From assembly GCF_036898095.1 (NCBI RefSeq), contig NC_090743.1, positions 24,976,424 to 25,040,423 on the forward strand: a stretch of DNA of 64,000 nucleotides, in the 5' to 3' direction. The DNA comes from Palaemon carinicauda. Lineage: Eukaryota > Arthropoda > Malacostraca > Decapoda > Palaemonidae. The stretch's first letter is position 1. Every line of letters begins with the position of its first letter. The position numbers were made by a program, and so were the translations under genes. The notes beneath the pieces were generated by a model, which had not been told where the DNA came from, did not search any database, and worked only from the letters and a program-made list of their open reading frames with translations. Shown piece by piece: positions 9,480-22,871 of the stretch.

Positions 9480-9489
9480 ATGAGGAGAG

Positions 9490-10640
9490 TGCTCAACAAG
9501 ACCAGAATATCGGTCAATCGCTCTCGGCGTCACAAGCAAACAACCACATGCCAACAGCTCCCTCAAAGCCGTAGCTTCGCTTCGACTTACTGCCTGGAAG
9601 ACTATCCAGCATCTCCTCACCAAGAGAGGATTGTCACAACAAGTTGCGAATGGGATGTCTGGACACCTGCGCAGGTCATCCACAGGGGCCTACCAGGCAA
9701 AGTGGCGAGTGTTTTTGTGGTTGGAATCGTGAAGGAGTATCTCTTCACTCGGTACCACAGTTCCAGCAAGAGCGAAGTTCTTCGTTTATTTGCGGGAAGA
9801 ATGCGCCTTTTAGTCTCTGCAATGAAAGGCTATCGCTCAGCCTTAAGGCTAGCCTTCAGGCTCTAAGGAGCGGACATTCCTTCCTTGCTGGAACTTGCCC
9901 TACTCATGCGAAGATACGATCTTACCTGCCCTCAGTCAGAAGGGAGACCTCCTCCAGAGCACTTGGTTCGAATTCTCAGGCCTCTTAGGAGGCCTCCCTA
10001 CGAACCATGTTGCCAGGCTTCAAATCGACACCTAGCTCAATAGGCGGTGTTCCTGCTAGCTTTGGTCTTGGCCAAGCGAGTCAGTGAACTTCATGGTCTC
10101 TCGTATGACATCGCCCATGCAAGGGGATGAGGGGAGGTAACATTCGTAATAGTCTCTGAGTTTGTGGCTAAGACTCAGAATCCGAGAGTGCCGGATCCTC
10201 GATTTGACTCTTTCTGGATTTCGAGTCTTCGTTCTGTAACAGATGACCCAGACCATCTCCTACTGTGTCCAGTAAGGAGTCTGAGGTTACATCTCAAAGA
10301 ACGGCTGCTTTCGTCCCCAATTGTAAGCTTTGTTTGTGAGCATGGGGAGAACAAGAGGAGGGTCACCAAGAATACCAATCTCCGCATGGATTCATAGGGT
10401 GATCCATCTGTCCCTGAATCCTGACCCTCCTCCGTCATGTCGCCTTAAAGCGCATGATGTAAGGGGCGCAGCAACGTCTCTGACCTTCAAGAAGAGCTTC
10501 TCAGCGACGCAGGTTCTACAAGCAGGGGTGGAAGCGTCAGATGACCTTCACAGCCCACTATCTGCAAGACGTGACACACAGGAGGTTCAATACGTTCTCT
10601 ATCGGCCCTGTGATGGATACACAATAGCTGGTCTAACCTC
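9490..10640 (+). pseudogene. DIRS-B tyrosine recombinase remnant
   Basis: The homology is spread over several frames. It includes an N-terminal stretch with MKGYRSALRLAFRL (near 9825), the first-arginine region ALAKRVSELHGLSYD (near 10060-10110), VAKTQNPRVPDPRFDSFW (10165-10215), the H-x-x-R box KAHDVRGAATSLTF (near 10450) and the tyrosine region AHYLQDVTHR (near 10545). All four catalytic landmarks can be found, but stops and frameshifts separate them, so the copy cannot make the enzyme as it stands. Confidence 0.85.
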
Positions 10641-10664
10641 AGGCTCCTTAATGGACAGGTAGCA

Positions 10665-11115
10665 GAGGGTTGAGGGCATTGTTACCCGGTCTTAGTCTGC
10701 ATGAATGAAAAGATTTGTCTGGCCCTTATTCTTTTCTTCATCTGCTCCTTCCTTAGAGAAAGCAGCATCCTGGTTTCTTTGCATAGCTGACCTCAAACCA
10801 CTGCAGGTAAACCATGCTTCATTGTGTTCCTAGTATTAAGAGTAATACTGTCATGTCCCCATACCCTGACGAGGTGGTATTGGGAGAGTCCTAGCCTAGA
10901 TTTCCATCTGAAGAACTCCAGGTCAACTTCCTAGGACGAGTCACTTCTCACCTTCACACACAGCTTCTGTAGGCCGCAGCAGTTTCACAGCTGCCAGCGA
11001 GGTGCAGGGACCCCTTATTTCTTGAGTACTTACACACTCGAATTTGGGGTCCCCGGGCAAGCCAAAGCCAGTATGGCAGGGGACTTACCGCCCTTCCTAA
11101 GGGTTGAGTCACCCA
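10665..11115 (+). other. DIRS-B 3' non-coding region
   Basis: Non-coding stretch between the recombinase remnant and the ICR. No further structure noted. Confidence 0.5.
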
Positions 11116-11212
11116 ATGTAAATAGCGTGGTTTGTATTTCAGTTATGGAACAAATGACAAATTTGTAGATAATTTGTATTTTTCCTAACTATACAAACCT
11201 TAGCTATTTACA
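11116..11212 (+). repeat. internal complementary region (circle junction) of DIRS-B
   Basis: The first part (about 11116-11150) is the complement of the left end (5237-5275). The second part (about 11153-11212) is the complement of the right end (11404-11461). The two meet at GGAACAAATGAC. This equals the joint that would form if the element were circularised, as described for DIRS-1. Confidence 0.9.
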
Positions 11213-11260
11213 CATATGTGCCCGCCAGCCCTGTCCCCCGAGATAAGTCCTACCTCTAAG

Positions 11261-11461
11261 CAAAGTGAAGCATTCACCTGTGTGTGTGAGGGGTAGGGGT
11301 AGCTAGCTACCCCTCCCTACCCCCGCTAACTAGTGGCGGGATAGTAAACCCTCGTTAAAACTTTTATGGCTCGTCATCAGCTACGCCGAAGTAATTACCC
11401 CATGTAAATAGCTAAGGTTTGTATAGTTAGGAAAAATACAAATTATCTACAAATTTGTCAT
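11261..11461 (+). repeat. right ITR and right terminus of DIRS-B
   Basis: It mirrors 5250-5412. The outer part (about 11415-11461, TTAGGAAAAATACAAATTAT and onward) has no counterpart at the left end but is mirrored in the ICR. Confidence 0.87.
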
Positions 11462-12130
11462 ATTTTTCTCCACTATTATTTTTTTGGCCTGACATGACTG
11501 CATACTAGATGAAACTTAGCTTTTTCTCTTTGCATAAACAGTCTTTTATATTATTCTAACAACTACCCGAACATTAGTTTCTGATAATGAATATATCTAG
11601 ATATCCTACCATTTGTTTATTAGACAAAGACCTGAACATAACAGAAGCCAAGCTTGTCCTATAGGTTATCCCAACCATCTTTCAAGCTGGGCAGTTAAGC
11701 CAAGTAACTCCAAGTATTCTAACTTTCATTCCAAGTCCTGAGCAGTAATTCTTTGAGATGGCTGAAAATTTTTTCTGCAGCTGATATTGAATCCCCATTA
11801 AGCACAATATAGTATGAACATTGGATTGATCATGATACATAGTTTATTTTTATGCTGTGCTGCAACATGATTTGAGGCTAACCCTTTTCTTCATCTTGGC
11901 TAGGGAGATCCTTAAATTGAATGGAATGTGTTCTAAGGGTTAGACAGTGGATGAGAGAATACTCCTGCTGTTCCAACAATTTATCCTCTTACCCTTTGAG
12001 TTTTATATTATTTCAAGGAAATTTCTTTTTTGCCTTTGTTTTTCTTGTTCTGTAACATCTGACAGGCTATAATTTGAACTATTTCTTTGGAGAGATTGTG
12101 TTTTGCTCATTTGACTTTCTCACTTTTAGT
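11462..12130. other. AT-rich non-coding DNA
   Basis: No gene or repeat recognised. Confidence 0.5.
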
Positions 12131-13557
12131 CTCGTCCAATTTGGGTTTTTCATGATCATGGTTTTAGAAGAGGTAGGGGATGTATGAATCAGATTTTTAC
12201 AGTTAGGTAGATATGCGAGAAATATTTATCATAAGGCAAGGAGGTGTATGTTGCGTTTATGGATCTGGAGAAAGCATATTATAGAGTTGATAGGGAAGCG
12301 ATGTGGAATGTGATATGGAATTGGTGGAAGGTTGTTGCAAGCAGCGAAGAGTTTCTATATAGTAAGTAAAGTGTATTAGGATAGGAGATGAATTGAGCAA
12401 GTGTTTTCCAGTGAGAGTGGGGCTGAGACAGGGATGTGTGATATTGCCATGGTTCAATTTATTTGCCAATGGAGTTTTGAGAGAGGCGAATGCTCGAGTG
12501 CTTGGTCGAGGATTGAAACTGATAGATGATAGTGATCATGAGTGGGAGGTAAATCAGTTGTTGTTTGTGGATGATACTGTACTGGTTGCAGACTCGGAGG
12601 AGAAGCTTGGCCCATTAGTAACAGAGTTTGGAAAGGTATGTGAGAGGAGGAAGTTGAGTTAATATAGATAAGAGTAAGGTTATGAGATGCACGAGAAGGG
12701 AGGTTGGTGCTAGGTTGAATGTCATGTTGAATGGAGAGTTACTTGAGCAAGTAGATCAGTTTAAGTACTTGGGGTTTGTTGTTGCAGTAAATGATAGAGT
12801 GGAAGCAGATGTATGTCAGAGAGTGAATGAAGGATGTAAAGTGTTGGGGGCAGTGAAGGGAGTGGTAAAGAATAGACTATAGAGTGTTAGGAATGAAAGT
12901 AAAGAGAGTTCTCTATAAGAAAGTGTTGGAATGAAAGTGAAGAGAGTTCTCTATAAGAAAGTGATTGTACCAACTGTAATGTATGGATCGGAGTTGTGGA
13001 GGAGTATGGCTTGAGTATCTCGATTAGATGGGTTAGGAACAAAGTAGTGAGGATGAGAGGTGTAAGAAATTATTTAGCAGCTAGAGTGGATGTGAATGTG
13101 TTGAGGTGGTTTGGCCATGTAGAGAGAATGGAAAGTGGCTGTCTGCTGAAGAAGGTGATGAATGCCAGAGTTGACGGGAGAAGTACAAGAGGAAGGCCAT
13201 TGCTTTGGTAGATGGATGGAGTGAAAAGAGCTATGGGGAATAGGAGGATAGATGTGAGAGAGGCAAGGGAGCATGCTAGAAATAGAAGTAAATGGTGAGC
13301 GATTGTGACATAGTTCCAGTAGGCCCTGCTGCTTCCTCCTGTCGGCTTGGTGACCGCTGAAGTAGCAGCAGTAGGGGATTCAGCAAATGAAACTTCATTT
13401 TGGTGGATAATGGGGAAGGGTGGGGTGTGGCACCCTAGCAGTACCAGTCAAACCCGGCTGAATCCCTCGTCAGGCTGGGAGGAGCGAAAAGAGGAAAAGT
13501 CCCCTTTTGTTCCCTTTTTTGATGTCGGCAACCCCCCCAAAATTGGGGCAGTACATA
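12131..13557 (+). mobile_element. 5'-truncated, decayed LINE (RTE-like) with 3' UTR
   Basis: RT homology runs through several frames. It includes an AFMDLEKAY-type palm motif (near 12250, the second aspartate decayed), GLRQGC (near 12420), the catalytic box as LLFVDDTVLVAD (near 12560; FADD is usual), QFKYLGFVV (near 12760) and the C-terminal RWFGHVERM ... GRSTRGRP (near 13110-13195). A roughly 39-bp segment is duplicated in tandem at about 12888-12965 (GAATGAAAGTAAAGAGAGTT and a near copy), adding a frameshift. After the coding part comes a 3' UTR-like stretch to about 13557 containing a run of seven Cs followed by AAAATTGGGG. Clade assignment is by resemblance and not firm. Confidence 0.8.
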
Positions 13558-13982
13558 AATAGAATATGATCTTCAGTTTCTCCTTGTGAATTATTTGCAG
13601 TATTTAGGAATCTTGTATTCCATATCCCTGTTGAACTCTTCTTCCTCAGGGGTTTCTTATTCATTTTCTATCTTGTATTCTTTCCCTTCAAGTTCCTTCC
13701 TCCTCCTTACTGAGTTCCTCTTCAAAATCCTTCACCTCTTCTTCATTAATATAATTTTTCCTAGGTTTCTCTCATTTCACATTTAATGTGTTCCACTTCT
13801 TTTCAGAAAATTCATAACTAATCATTTTTATAGATGTTCATCAACATGTTACTCTCTTCAAGCAGATAGTCATCATCTATTCAAAATCATAATAATCTTT
13901 AACTAAATCATAGTTGTCATCCGAAACATCACATTCACTGACTTCTCATCGTCATCTAATCATTCTTGTAGCTTAGTATTTT
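13558..13982. other. non-coding DNA between LINE and candidate frame
   Basis: AT- and pyrimidine-rich; no gene seen. In minus orientation it is acidic-codon rich (many GAA/GAT) but broken by stops. Confidence 0.4.
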
Positions 13983-14243
13983 CTAACAGTTAATCTGCAA
14001 AATCATCAGATTTTTTACTGCGTCGTATTCATCCCTCTTATCATCATCAGTTAAAAGAACTAATGTAATTGATCTGTTGCATTTTCTGTTGGTTATTGTT
14101 AGATGCATGGCACTTGTCAGGTTGTGCTTGAGTGCCATCTTCCTAACGGCTTTTACTATTTCCTTCAGGGGATTGTCTGTTACAATGCCAAGGATTTCGT
14201 CAGTTTCAAATACACTCTGGAAACATTTGCGAACTTCTTCCAA
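13983..14243 (-). other. 86-codon unidentified frame, weak GADD45/L7Ae-like look
   Basis: A minus-strand frame from the ATG at 14243 to the stop at 13983. The peptide has a mixed, protein-like composition. Its middle (KAVRKMALKHNLT ... SITLVLLTDDDKRDE) is reminiscent of the GADD45 pattern of helix, short strand VxLCLL and acidic patch. The resemblance is only by eye, and the glycine and cysteine positions typical of that family are not clearly kept. The left end of DIRS-C (14271) lies 28 bases upstream of the ATG, so any promoter or preceding exon has been displaced. It may be a gene fragment, pseudogene or chance frame. Confidence 0.25.
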
Positions 14244-14270
14244 CTATCGAAACTTGCACAAAATATTCCT

Positions 14271-14595
14271 TTTTTTGGGCTCAAGCAATGTCGTTCTGAT
14301 GGAAGGTTCCTATTGGTAGCTTTCTAAGGGATATTTGGCTACAGTGATATTCCCAGAGAATTAACCTTTAGGTCTCCAGAATTCTAACTCCTGGCGCAAA
14401 TATCCTTAAAATTTCACTTAAGGATATCGCATAATATCAGGGGCCCATATATCTTGATACGACACATAGCAATCTTCACCCCGAATAGCGTTTTCGTTTT
14501 GAGGGGGAAGAGTGGCGAAAATAGAAGGGGTGCTGTTATCAAGGTTACCCTTCCTCCCGTACTATTACGAGTATCCAAGATGGCGCTCATTCCTA
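14271..14595 (+). repeat. left ITR of DIRS-C
   Basis: It starts at TTTTTTGGGCTCAAG and runs to about GTATCCAAGATGGCGCTCAT. The reverse complement at 24033-24382 is nearly identical. Similar frames on opposite strands here and at 23802-24170 are this ITR and not genes. Confidence 0.9.
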
Positions 14596-15239
14596 TTTTA
14601 GTAGCGATTGCGCACGGTGGTTTTCCCTGTTATCTAACGTTTTTTATCGTTATTGAGAGGATTTAATATGCAATCTCCAGCTGCTTCTGCCTCTGGAAAG
14701 TTGAGTATTTAGTCTTTACAGTGTATAATTTTTAGCTCCTGCTTCACTGTGAAATTAGCTTAATTTAATGTGTTTTGGAGCTTGGCCAGTCACTGGAGGC
14801 GCCATGGGCGCTGTCATTCGTTATACATGTGTTATTTAGTTAGCAGAACGACATTCAGTGGTAATAGCATTAATGAATTATGAAAGCTATTTAGGCCCAA
14901 TTATACTAGTAAAGATATATTATGCATACAAATTTCCTCTTCCTTATGTCGATCGTATATGTTAGAGTTTCAGTGATTTAGGTAACCGAGATCTCACCCT
15001 GGGCTAGGCTACCTAGCCTATGCGCTTTAGTATACTTTCATTATCCCCGGTTACCCGCGTGTATCGTTTTATCAATTCAACAGGAGATAGTATATCTCCT
15101 AGAATTAATTATATAACTCGATACTCGTCTCCTGTGGAGATTTAAAGGTAATCCCTTCTTCCCTCTGAGTGCCGCCATAGGTGACAACCCTTGCCATAGA
15201 GTAGTTCACTCAGGCTTGACTAGGCTAGTGTTTTTTGTC

Positions 15240-16195
15240 TCCCACTCTTGCCGGCGAGTATGCCGGCTTGGGTTTTCGACAGAACCTCAGAGTATTGAGT
15301 CTTTCTGCCGGCGGCAGGGTGAGTAGTCACTCCCCTGCCGGCTTAGTGCTGCTGGCATAGGAGGCTGAGCCTTCCTAGGCTGCACTTGGAGTGGTAGTAT
15401 GATGCCGCCACCTTCTCCCCTGCGGTCTAGAAGACCAGTCCTGTTTCGGCAGACCCTAGGCTGAAGAATAGATATTCTTCTGCCGCCTAGGATGGTGTCG
15501 ATACTGAAACAATGTTTCACTCTTTTGTGGAAGTGGCATCTTCTACACTTGATACAGGACCCTTTTCCCTTCCCCTCTCTGTCCTTTAGTGATAGCTTCG
15601 CTATCGCAATCCTGTGGCCATTGTTCTGCAATCTCACCGCTTGCCGGGTAGATTGTGGTGCCGGCTGGGCTCCTACATAAGCAGCTGTATAGTCACTCAG
15701 TCTTTCCCTTATGGACACAGGCTCCAGGAAAGGTTGTGCTGGCTGTGACGGCTGCCGGTGGGAGACCCCTCTGCTGCTGAGTGTTATTCAGTCCTCTTTT
15801 GGACTGCCATCCACATTCCTGAAACCGGCAATGCCGGCAACGGATCTTGTGGCTGGATGGAAGCTTGATTGATGCATTCTCCCCTTCCATTTGAACCCTC
15901 ATTCTAGAGGAAGGCAGTAAGGTTATATACTTACACCCTTATTTATTGTAAATATACATTTTAATAAGGCAGCCCTTCACTCCATGCTTTCTCTCTCTCT
16001 GTCAGCTAGTGCCACTAGCTACTAACCCAGCCGGCAGCATGTCGACTGGACCGGTGCCGTCAGGTACTCATTCAGTCGGCGGCATGCTAGCTGGACCAGT
16101 ACCGTTAGGTACTACTCAGCCGGCGACATGGCGGCTGGACTGCGCCGCCAGGTGCTAGCCCTGCCGGCAATATGCCGGCTGAACTACAGTATATG
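15240..16195 (+). repeat. GCCGGC-rich leader of DIRS-C with a roughly 45-bp tandem repeat
   Basis: The 6-bp palindrome GCCGGC recurs about a dozen times (for example near 15250, 15262, 15308, 15347, 15660 and 15830), with further near matches. At 16030-16195 it is organised in units of about 45 bp (starts 16030, 16075, 16119 and 16163) of the form GCCGGCRRCATG ... CTGGAC ... TACT. No coding signal. Confidence 0.7.
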
Positions 16196-16694
16196 ATTAT
16201 TCAGTAGCCAGTATATTTGCAGTATAGTATATACTGCAGACAGAAAACTATAGTATATATTATACAGTAGTTATTTTCCAACATACCTTGTGTATCCTTG
16301 CATAGTCTATTGCTGAGACCAATCCTATATTGAAAGAATAGAATTCCTTCAATACTCTGATTAGAAATCAGTTAATAACTTATCCCACAATGTTTAATGA
16401 TTTAAGAAGGGTCAGTGGTAGTATACACTTTTTCTATCCCTTGAGGTTAGAACTCTTCTCTTTTGAGTTTGCTCTGATCAAGAAAACTCTATAACCTTAA
16501 TATTGAGGGAAGGTCATAGCAATTGGCTGGAAAGGATACACAAGTATGTGTCTTTCCTAATTTCTTTCTAGCTTACTATCCTAAGCTATAATGGTTAAAA
16601 TATTAATATTAATATTTTGCATAATCTGTTTATCATGTGTGATAAACAACTGCTTACTCATTTAGTTTTCCTTTCTTTACAGGAGGAACCCCAG

Positions 16695-18656
16695 ATGAAA
16701 TACGATGCGATCTTCTGCAACCATAGGAGTAGGAACTTCTACGGTCACAAAGCGTGCAGGTCTCATGCCCCCTACGCCATCATTACCAAAACCCTGCAGT
16801 ACTGGGACCCCCAAGTCTGCAATATCTGCCGGACCTTGGTGACCAAAAGTTTCGACGATCCCAAGTCAACAGAGTCGAGGGATGCGGCACGAGAAAAGCT
16901 GAGCAATTGGGTACGAGGGTTCAAGAAGCACTCTCCTGGACCATACCTACCTAACGATAGGATGCGTAGCTTGCTGTTCCCGAAAGCGGGTAGTGAAATT
17001 GTCGTGCCCCAAGCACGATCTGGACCTCCTGCGTCCAGATTGCCATCGAGACAGATGTTAGTGAGGCGTTGCAAAGCATGGACATCCACCAGGAGGAAAG
17101 GATGTCGGATGTGTCTACGGACACTGAAAAGGATCTTCTAAAGGATGATCCCGAGGAGGAGTTTACTCTACCTCTGGAAGAAGATGATAATGTCGAGTCG
17201 GAGTGCCTTCCGTCTGTGCCAGCACCAGAGCCGTTACCCTCGACATCTTCAGCTTCTACCCCTCTATTGGACAACATGAGCCAGGCACTGGCCCATCTTA
17301 CAGCCTTAATGGAGAACATTCGCAAGCAAGGCGAAGCAAGGGAAGCGAGACTTGAGAGAGAGCTCCGTGAAGCTCCACTTACCACCTCCCGAGGGTCTAC
17401 AAGCAACCCAGAGTCCAAGACCTCCCAACCTGCTCCAAAATCAATCCCTGGAGGTATGCGGAGTTTATGCCGATTACTAACGGCAAACTCTACATCTCGG
17501 AGAAGATGGGAGCCGTCCCCTTAGACGACATCCAGTTTTGGCCAAGCTTTAACGCTTACCCCGATTGCTTCATTCGACTGAAGCATGAACCAACGCCAAA
17601 AGAGGAGACGGAACCGAAGGAGGTCATGGTTTTCGACCACGATAAGGCACAGGCTCTCTTGTCAAGTAGCCTAAAAAAAGGTGTGCTATTCAAATTTGAA
17701 AGTGTCTGCCTTGAGCAAGAAACACCCTACCTTTCTTGCTCCTGCTTCAATAGTCTTCCCCTTTACGTCGAAAGCATTTAAAACTGTCGCCAAGGCAGTG
17801 GAGGCAGGCAAACCATGCCCTGCACTAGAGGAGTGCAGACCTCTGTCGTTAGCCTTGCCCATGGAAGAGAAGGAGTGGAAGGAAGTCCACCTAATTTTCT
17901 CAGTAGGGAAACTGGATGCAGACATCGCTGGACGACAGTTTAGCGAGAATCTCCCTAAACTTTCTGACTTTCTCTTGCGCAAGGAACAAGAGACGAAAGA
18001 GAGACCTGCTGCATCCTTATCCCTACAAAACTGCATAGAGATGTGTGCAGGCCAAAGTAGTACCCCAGACATGCTCATGGTCCTGGCCAAAATGCATATG
18101 GCCACCCTATTAACCCTTTTACCCCCAAAGGACGTACTGGTACGTTTCACAAAACTCATCCCTTTACCCCATGGACGTACTGGTACGTCCTTGCAAAAAA
18201 ATGCTATAAAATTTTTTTTTATCATATTTTTGATAATTTATTGAGAAAATTCAGGCATTTTCCAAGAGAATGAGACCAACCTGACCTCTCTATGACAAAA
18301 ATTAAGGCTGTTAGAGCAATTTAAAAACAATATACTGCAAAATGTGCTGGGGAAAAAATAACCCCTTGGGGGTTAAGGGTTGGAAATTTCCAAAGAGCCT
18401 GGGGGTAAAAGGGTTAAAGGACCTATATGCTTTCATGAAGGCTAGGAGAGCCTGTAGAGAGTTCATGTTCGCTGCTGCAACAGTGAAACACGAACCCAGG
18501 AAGCTGATATCTTCTAACATCTGGGGTAAAGACCTCTTCCCGAGCAAAGTAGTCAAAGAGGTAGTTGAGAAAGCCACCACGGAGAATAGGAACCTTCTCC
18601 TGAAGTGGGACATCTCCTTAAAGAGGAAGTCTTCCCCCGGATGCGGGTCCCCAACC
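16695..18656 (+). pseudogene. DIRS-C Gag-like ORF, broken
   Basis: The start is probably the ATG at 16695, just after a splice-acceptor-like TTTCTTTACAG. The N-terminal part has a Cys/His-rich region (FCNHRSRNFYGHKACRSHA, then WDPQVCNICRTL) that could bind zinc. An acidic stretch and a charged helix likely to form a coiled coil (MENIRKQGEAREARLERELR, near 17310-17370) follow, then a core ending near 18656. Frameshifts occur near 17050, 17450 and 17700, and a 300-bp MITE splits it at 18114-18413. In DIRS elements this ORF is thought to package the RNA; assignment rests on position upstream of RT and on general resemblance. Confidence 0.7.
18114..18413. mobile_element. piggyBac-like MITE (300 bp) inside DIRS-C gag
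   Basis: It is flanked by TTAA on both sides (18110-18113 and 18414-18417). The terminal inverted repeats read CCCTTTTACCCCCA inward from the left and the same from the right. TTAA duplication and CCC-starting ends are hallmarks of the piggyBac superfamily. Near the left end a palindromic motif GACGTACTGGTACGT occurs twice (about 18131 and 18172). It has no coding capacity. The gag reading frame on the two sides is in register if the insert and one TTAA are discounted. Confidence 0.88.
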
Positions 18657-18946
18657 TAAAAGGAAGACGAAGAAGCCTTGACTTCCCTTTCGGCCTGCTC
18701 AACAACATCCCACAGTCACCATGACCGCGGTGCCCCAAGTGGTGGCCCAAACACAGACCACCTTCCAAGTGGTGCCTCAACAGCTGGTTGCCCAGTCACC
18801 AGCATTCAACCCCGGGTTTGAGAGGCAAACCATTACCTTTTGCCTGAAAGGTAAAGAATCCAGACGGGGCTCCTCTTGACATCCCTCAAGAAGTAGGGGA
18901 GAAGGCAGTCGAGGAGGTAAACCCTCCGGACAATCGAAGCAAGAAG

Positions 18947-20175
18947 ATGCTTCCGGTAGGAGGGAGGCTCCAACATTTTCAGGATCGTTGGACCTTTGAT
19001 CCTTGGGTCCACGGCCTAATCAAGATTGGACTAGGATGGAAATGGAACAAGTCTCCACCATCATTTCCTCAATTCTTCCAACACTCCACCCCCTCATTAG
19101 AAGAATATACCCTAGAGCTCTTGAGCAAACGGGTTATAAGGAAAGCAAAGTCCATTGAATTCCAGGGAAGGCTGTTTTGTGTTCCCAAGAAGGACTCAGA
19201 CAAACTCAAGAGTCATTCTGTACTTGCCGCCACTCAACAAGTTCATAGAAAATAAGAAGTTCAGGATGTTAATCCTTCAACACATAAGGACCCTGTTACC
19301 CAAAGGGGCGTTCACAGTCTCGATAGACCTGCCAGATGCCTATTGGCACATTCTAGTCAGTCGCCCCCTCTCCTCCTACCTAGGATTCAAGTTACAGAAG
19401 ATAAAGTATGTTCTCAGAGCCATACCCTTCGGACTAAATATAGCCCCAAGGATCTTCACGAAACTTGCAGACGCAGTCGTGCAACAACTATGCCTAGAAG
19501 GTGTTCAGGTAACAGCGTACCTGGACAACTAGCTGGTGTGGGCAGCATCCGAAACGGCTTGTCAGCAAGCATCCAAAGAAGTGATCCAATTCCTGGAACA
19601 TCCGGGATGCAAGATCAACTTTAAAAAGTCTCGACTCTCTCCAGCTCAAGGGTTTCAATGGCTGGAAATCCATTGGAACCTGAGGTCACACCGCCTCTCA
19701 ATTCCCTCAGGGAAGAGGAGGGAGATCGCATGGTCTGTTAAGAGACTGCTGAAATCCGACAGGATCTCAAGACGCCAACGGGAAAGAGTACTGGGCTCTC
19801 TCCAGTTCGCAGCAGTAACAGACCCATTGCTAAAAGCACAGCTGAAAGATGCGTCAGGAGTCTGGAGAAGATACCTATCAAACGCTCGAAGAGATCTAAA
19901 ATGACCGATACCGGCCTTACTACGATCACTTCTCAAGCCGTGGTCGAAGGGCAAGAGCCTAACGAGGACCAAGCCCTTGCAACCACCTCTGCCGTCTGTG
20001 ACCATCCACACGGATGCCTTGACGGAAGGATGGGGAGTTCTCTCCCATCAAGGGAAAGTCCAAGGGACTTGGCAATCTCTGTTCAAGGCCTTTCACATCA
20101 ATATTTTTGAGGCCATGGCAGTCCTCTTGAAGTTGGGAAAACTCTTCCCTCACAGATCAGCGCCACTCCCGACTT
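18947..20175 (+). pseudogene. DIRS-C RT and RNase H start, inactive
   Basis: RT begins in one frame (18947-19255) with FQDRWTFDPWVHGLIKIGL and FCVPKKDSDK. It shifts near 19200 to a second frame with the palm stretch SIDLPDAYWHI (near 19330) and AIPFGLNIAPRIFTK. The catalytic box is destroyed: where YLDD-W is expected, the sequence reads YLDN followed by a TAG stop (19530-19532). Homology continues in the same frame to KDASGVWRRYLSNARRDLK (19904). RNase H starts with VTIHTDALTEGWG (near 20005) and ends abruptly at about 20175, where DIRS homology stops. Confidence 0.88.
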
Positions 20176-20870
20176 GTATTGACTATATGTTGATTTTGTT
20201 ATTACCAATGTTCTACTTAATTTTTCTTAGGACTTCCAAATAAATTAAATGAATGCCATTTATATGTTTTTCTTTATGACGCCGCCTAAAACGGGAACCT
20301 TCCATCATAATAAACAAACGAAGGCATTAAACGTGCATGATGAAAGTGATAAATAATGATATTAAAAGCTTTTAGTAAATATGTTATTGCAAATATTATT
20401 TACCGTATCTATATAAAATCCTACATACGTAGCAAAGTAGGAAAACTTTTTCTTTTTTGGGGGGGTTGGGGGCCGCGTTTAATCATCAATAACAAACTGC
20501 CGCTAATGACAGAATGATAATTTACGATAATTCTAAACTGTTACTAAAGATGATTGTCCATTCCATATCCAAAATACTTTTCCTAACTTCACTTATAAGT
20601 CAACTTGTACCCCCCTCAATTATGAAACCATCTAAAATAAAAAGTATGATAAGAAGCAAGTACTAGCCCGATTTTTAAAGTTGTCGAACAATTAAGTTAC
20701 CGCTATAACGTTCGATGTGACAGATGGTGCGAGATTGGAGAAAGTAAGGAAAATTGAATCATGATTGATTTTCAATATAAATGAAACTTTGAGGAGCAAC
20801 AAAGATATCATTTGTTAGAGAGATAGAGAGAGGTAAGGAATGGGAGGTAGTGAAAAGTAGCCCTTACCTT
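20176..20870. other. AT-rich non-DIRS DNA inserted in DIRS-C
   Basis: No gene recognised. Contains a G-rich patch (20459-20474). Confidence 0.4.

Positions 20871-22871
<2,001 letters not shown>

Larger units (their letters stand above)
5237..11461 (+). mobile_element. DIRS-type retrotransposon B, both ends present, non-autonomous
   Basis: Both ends can be fixed internally. The ICR at 11116-11212 is the complement of the left end (5237-about 5275) joined to the complement of the right end (about 11404-11461). Inverted terminal repeats lie at about 5250-5412 and 11261-11405. The right end carries an extra AT-rich extension absent from the left, a feature also known from DIRS-1. Inside are a roughly 3.4-kb leader rich in tandem repeats and hairpins, then RNase H and tyrosine recombinase remnants. 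No Gag and no RT palm were found, so this copy is an internal-deletion derivative that would need proteins in trans. Confidence 0.88.

Noticed and set aside
15287..15718. 143-codon minus frame
   Set aside because: Antisense to the GCCGGC-rich DIRS-C leader; no motif.
17686..18225. 179-codon minus frame
   Set aside because: Antisense of the DIRS-C gag region and of the MITE; the plus strand has the coding pattern.
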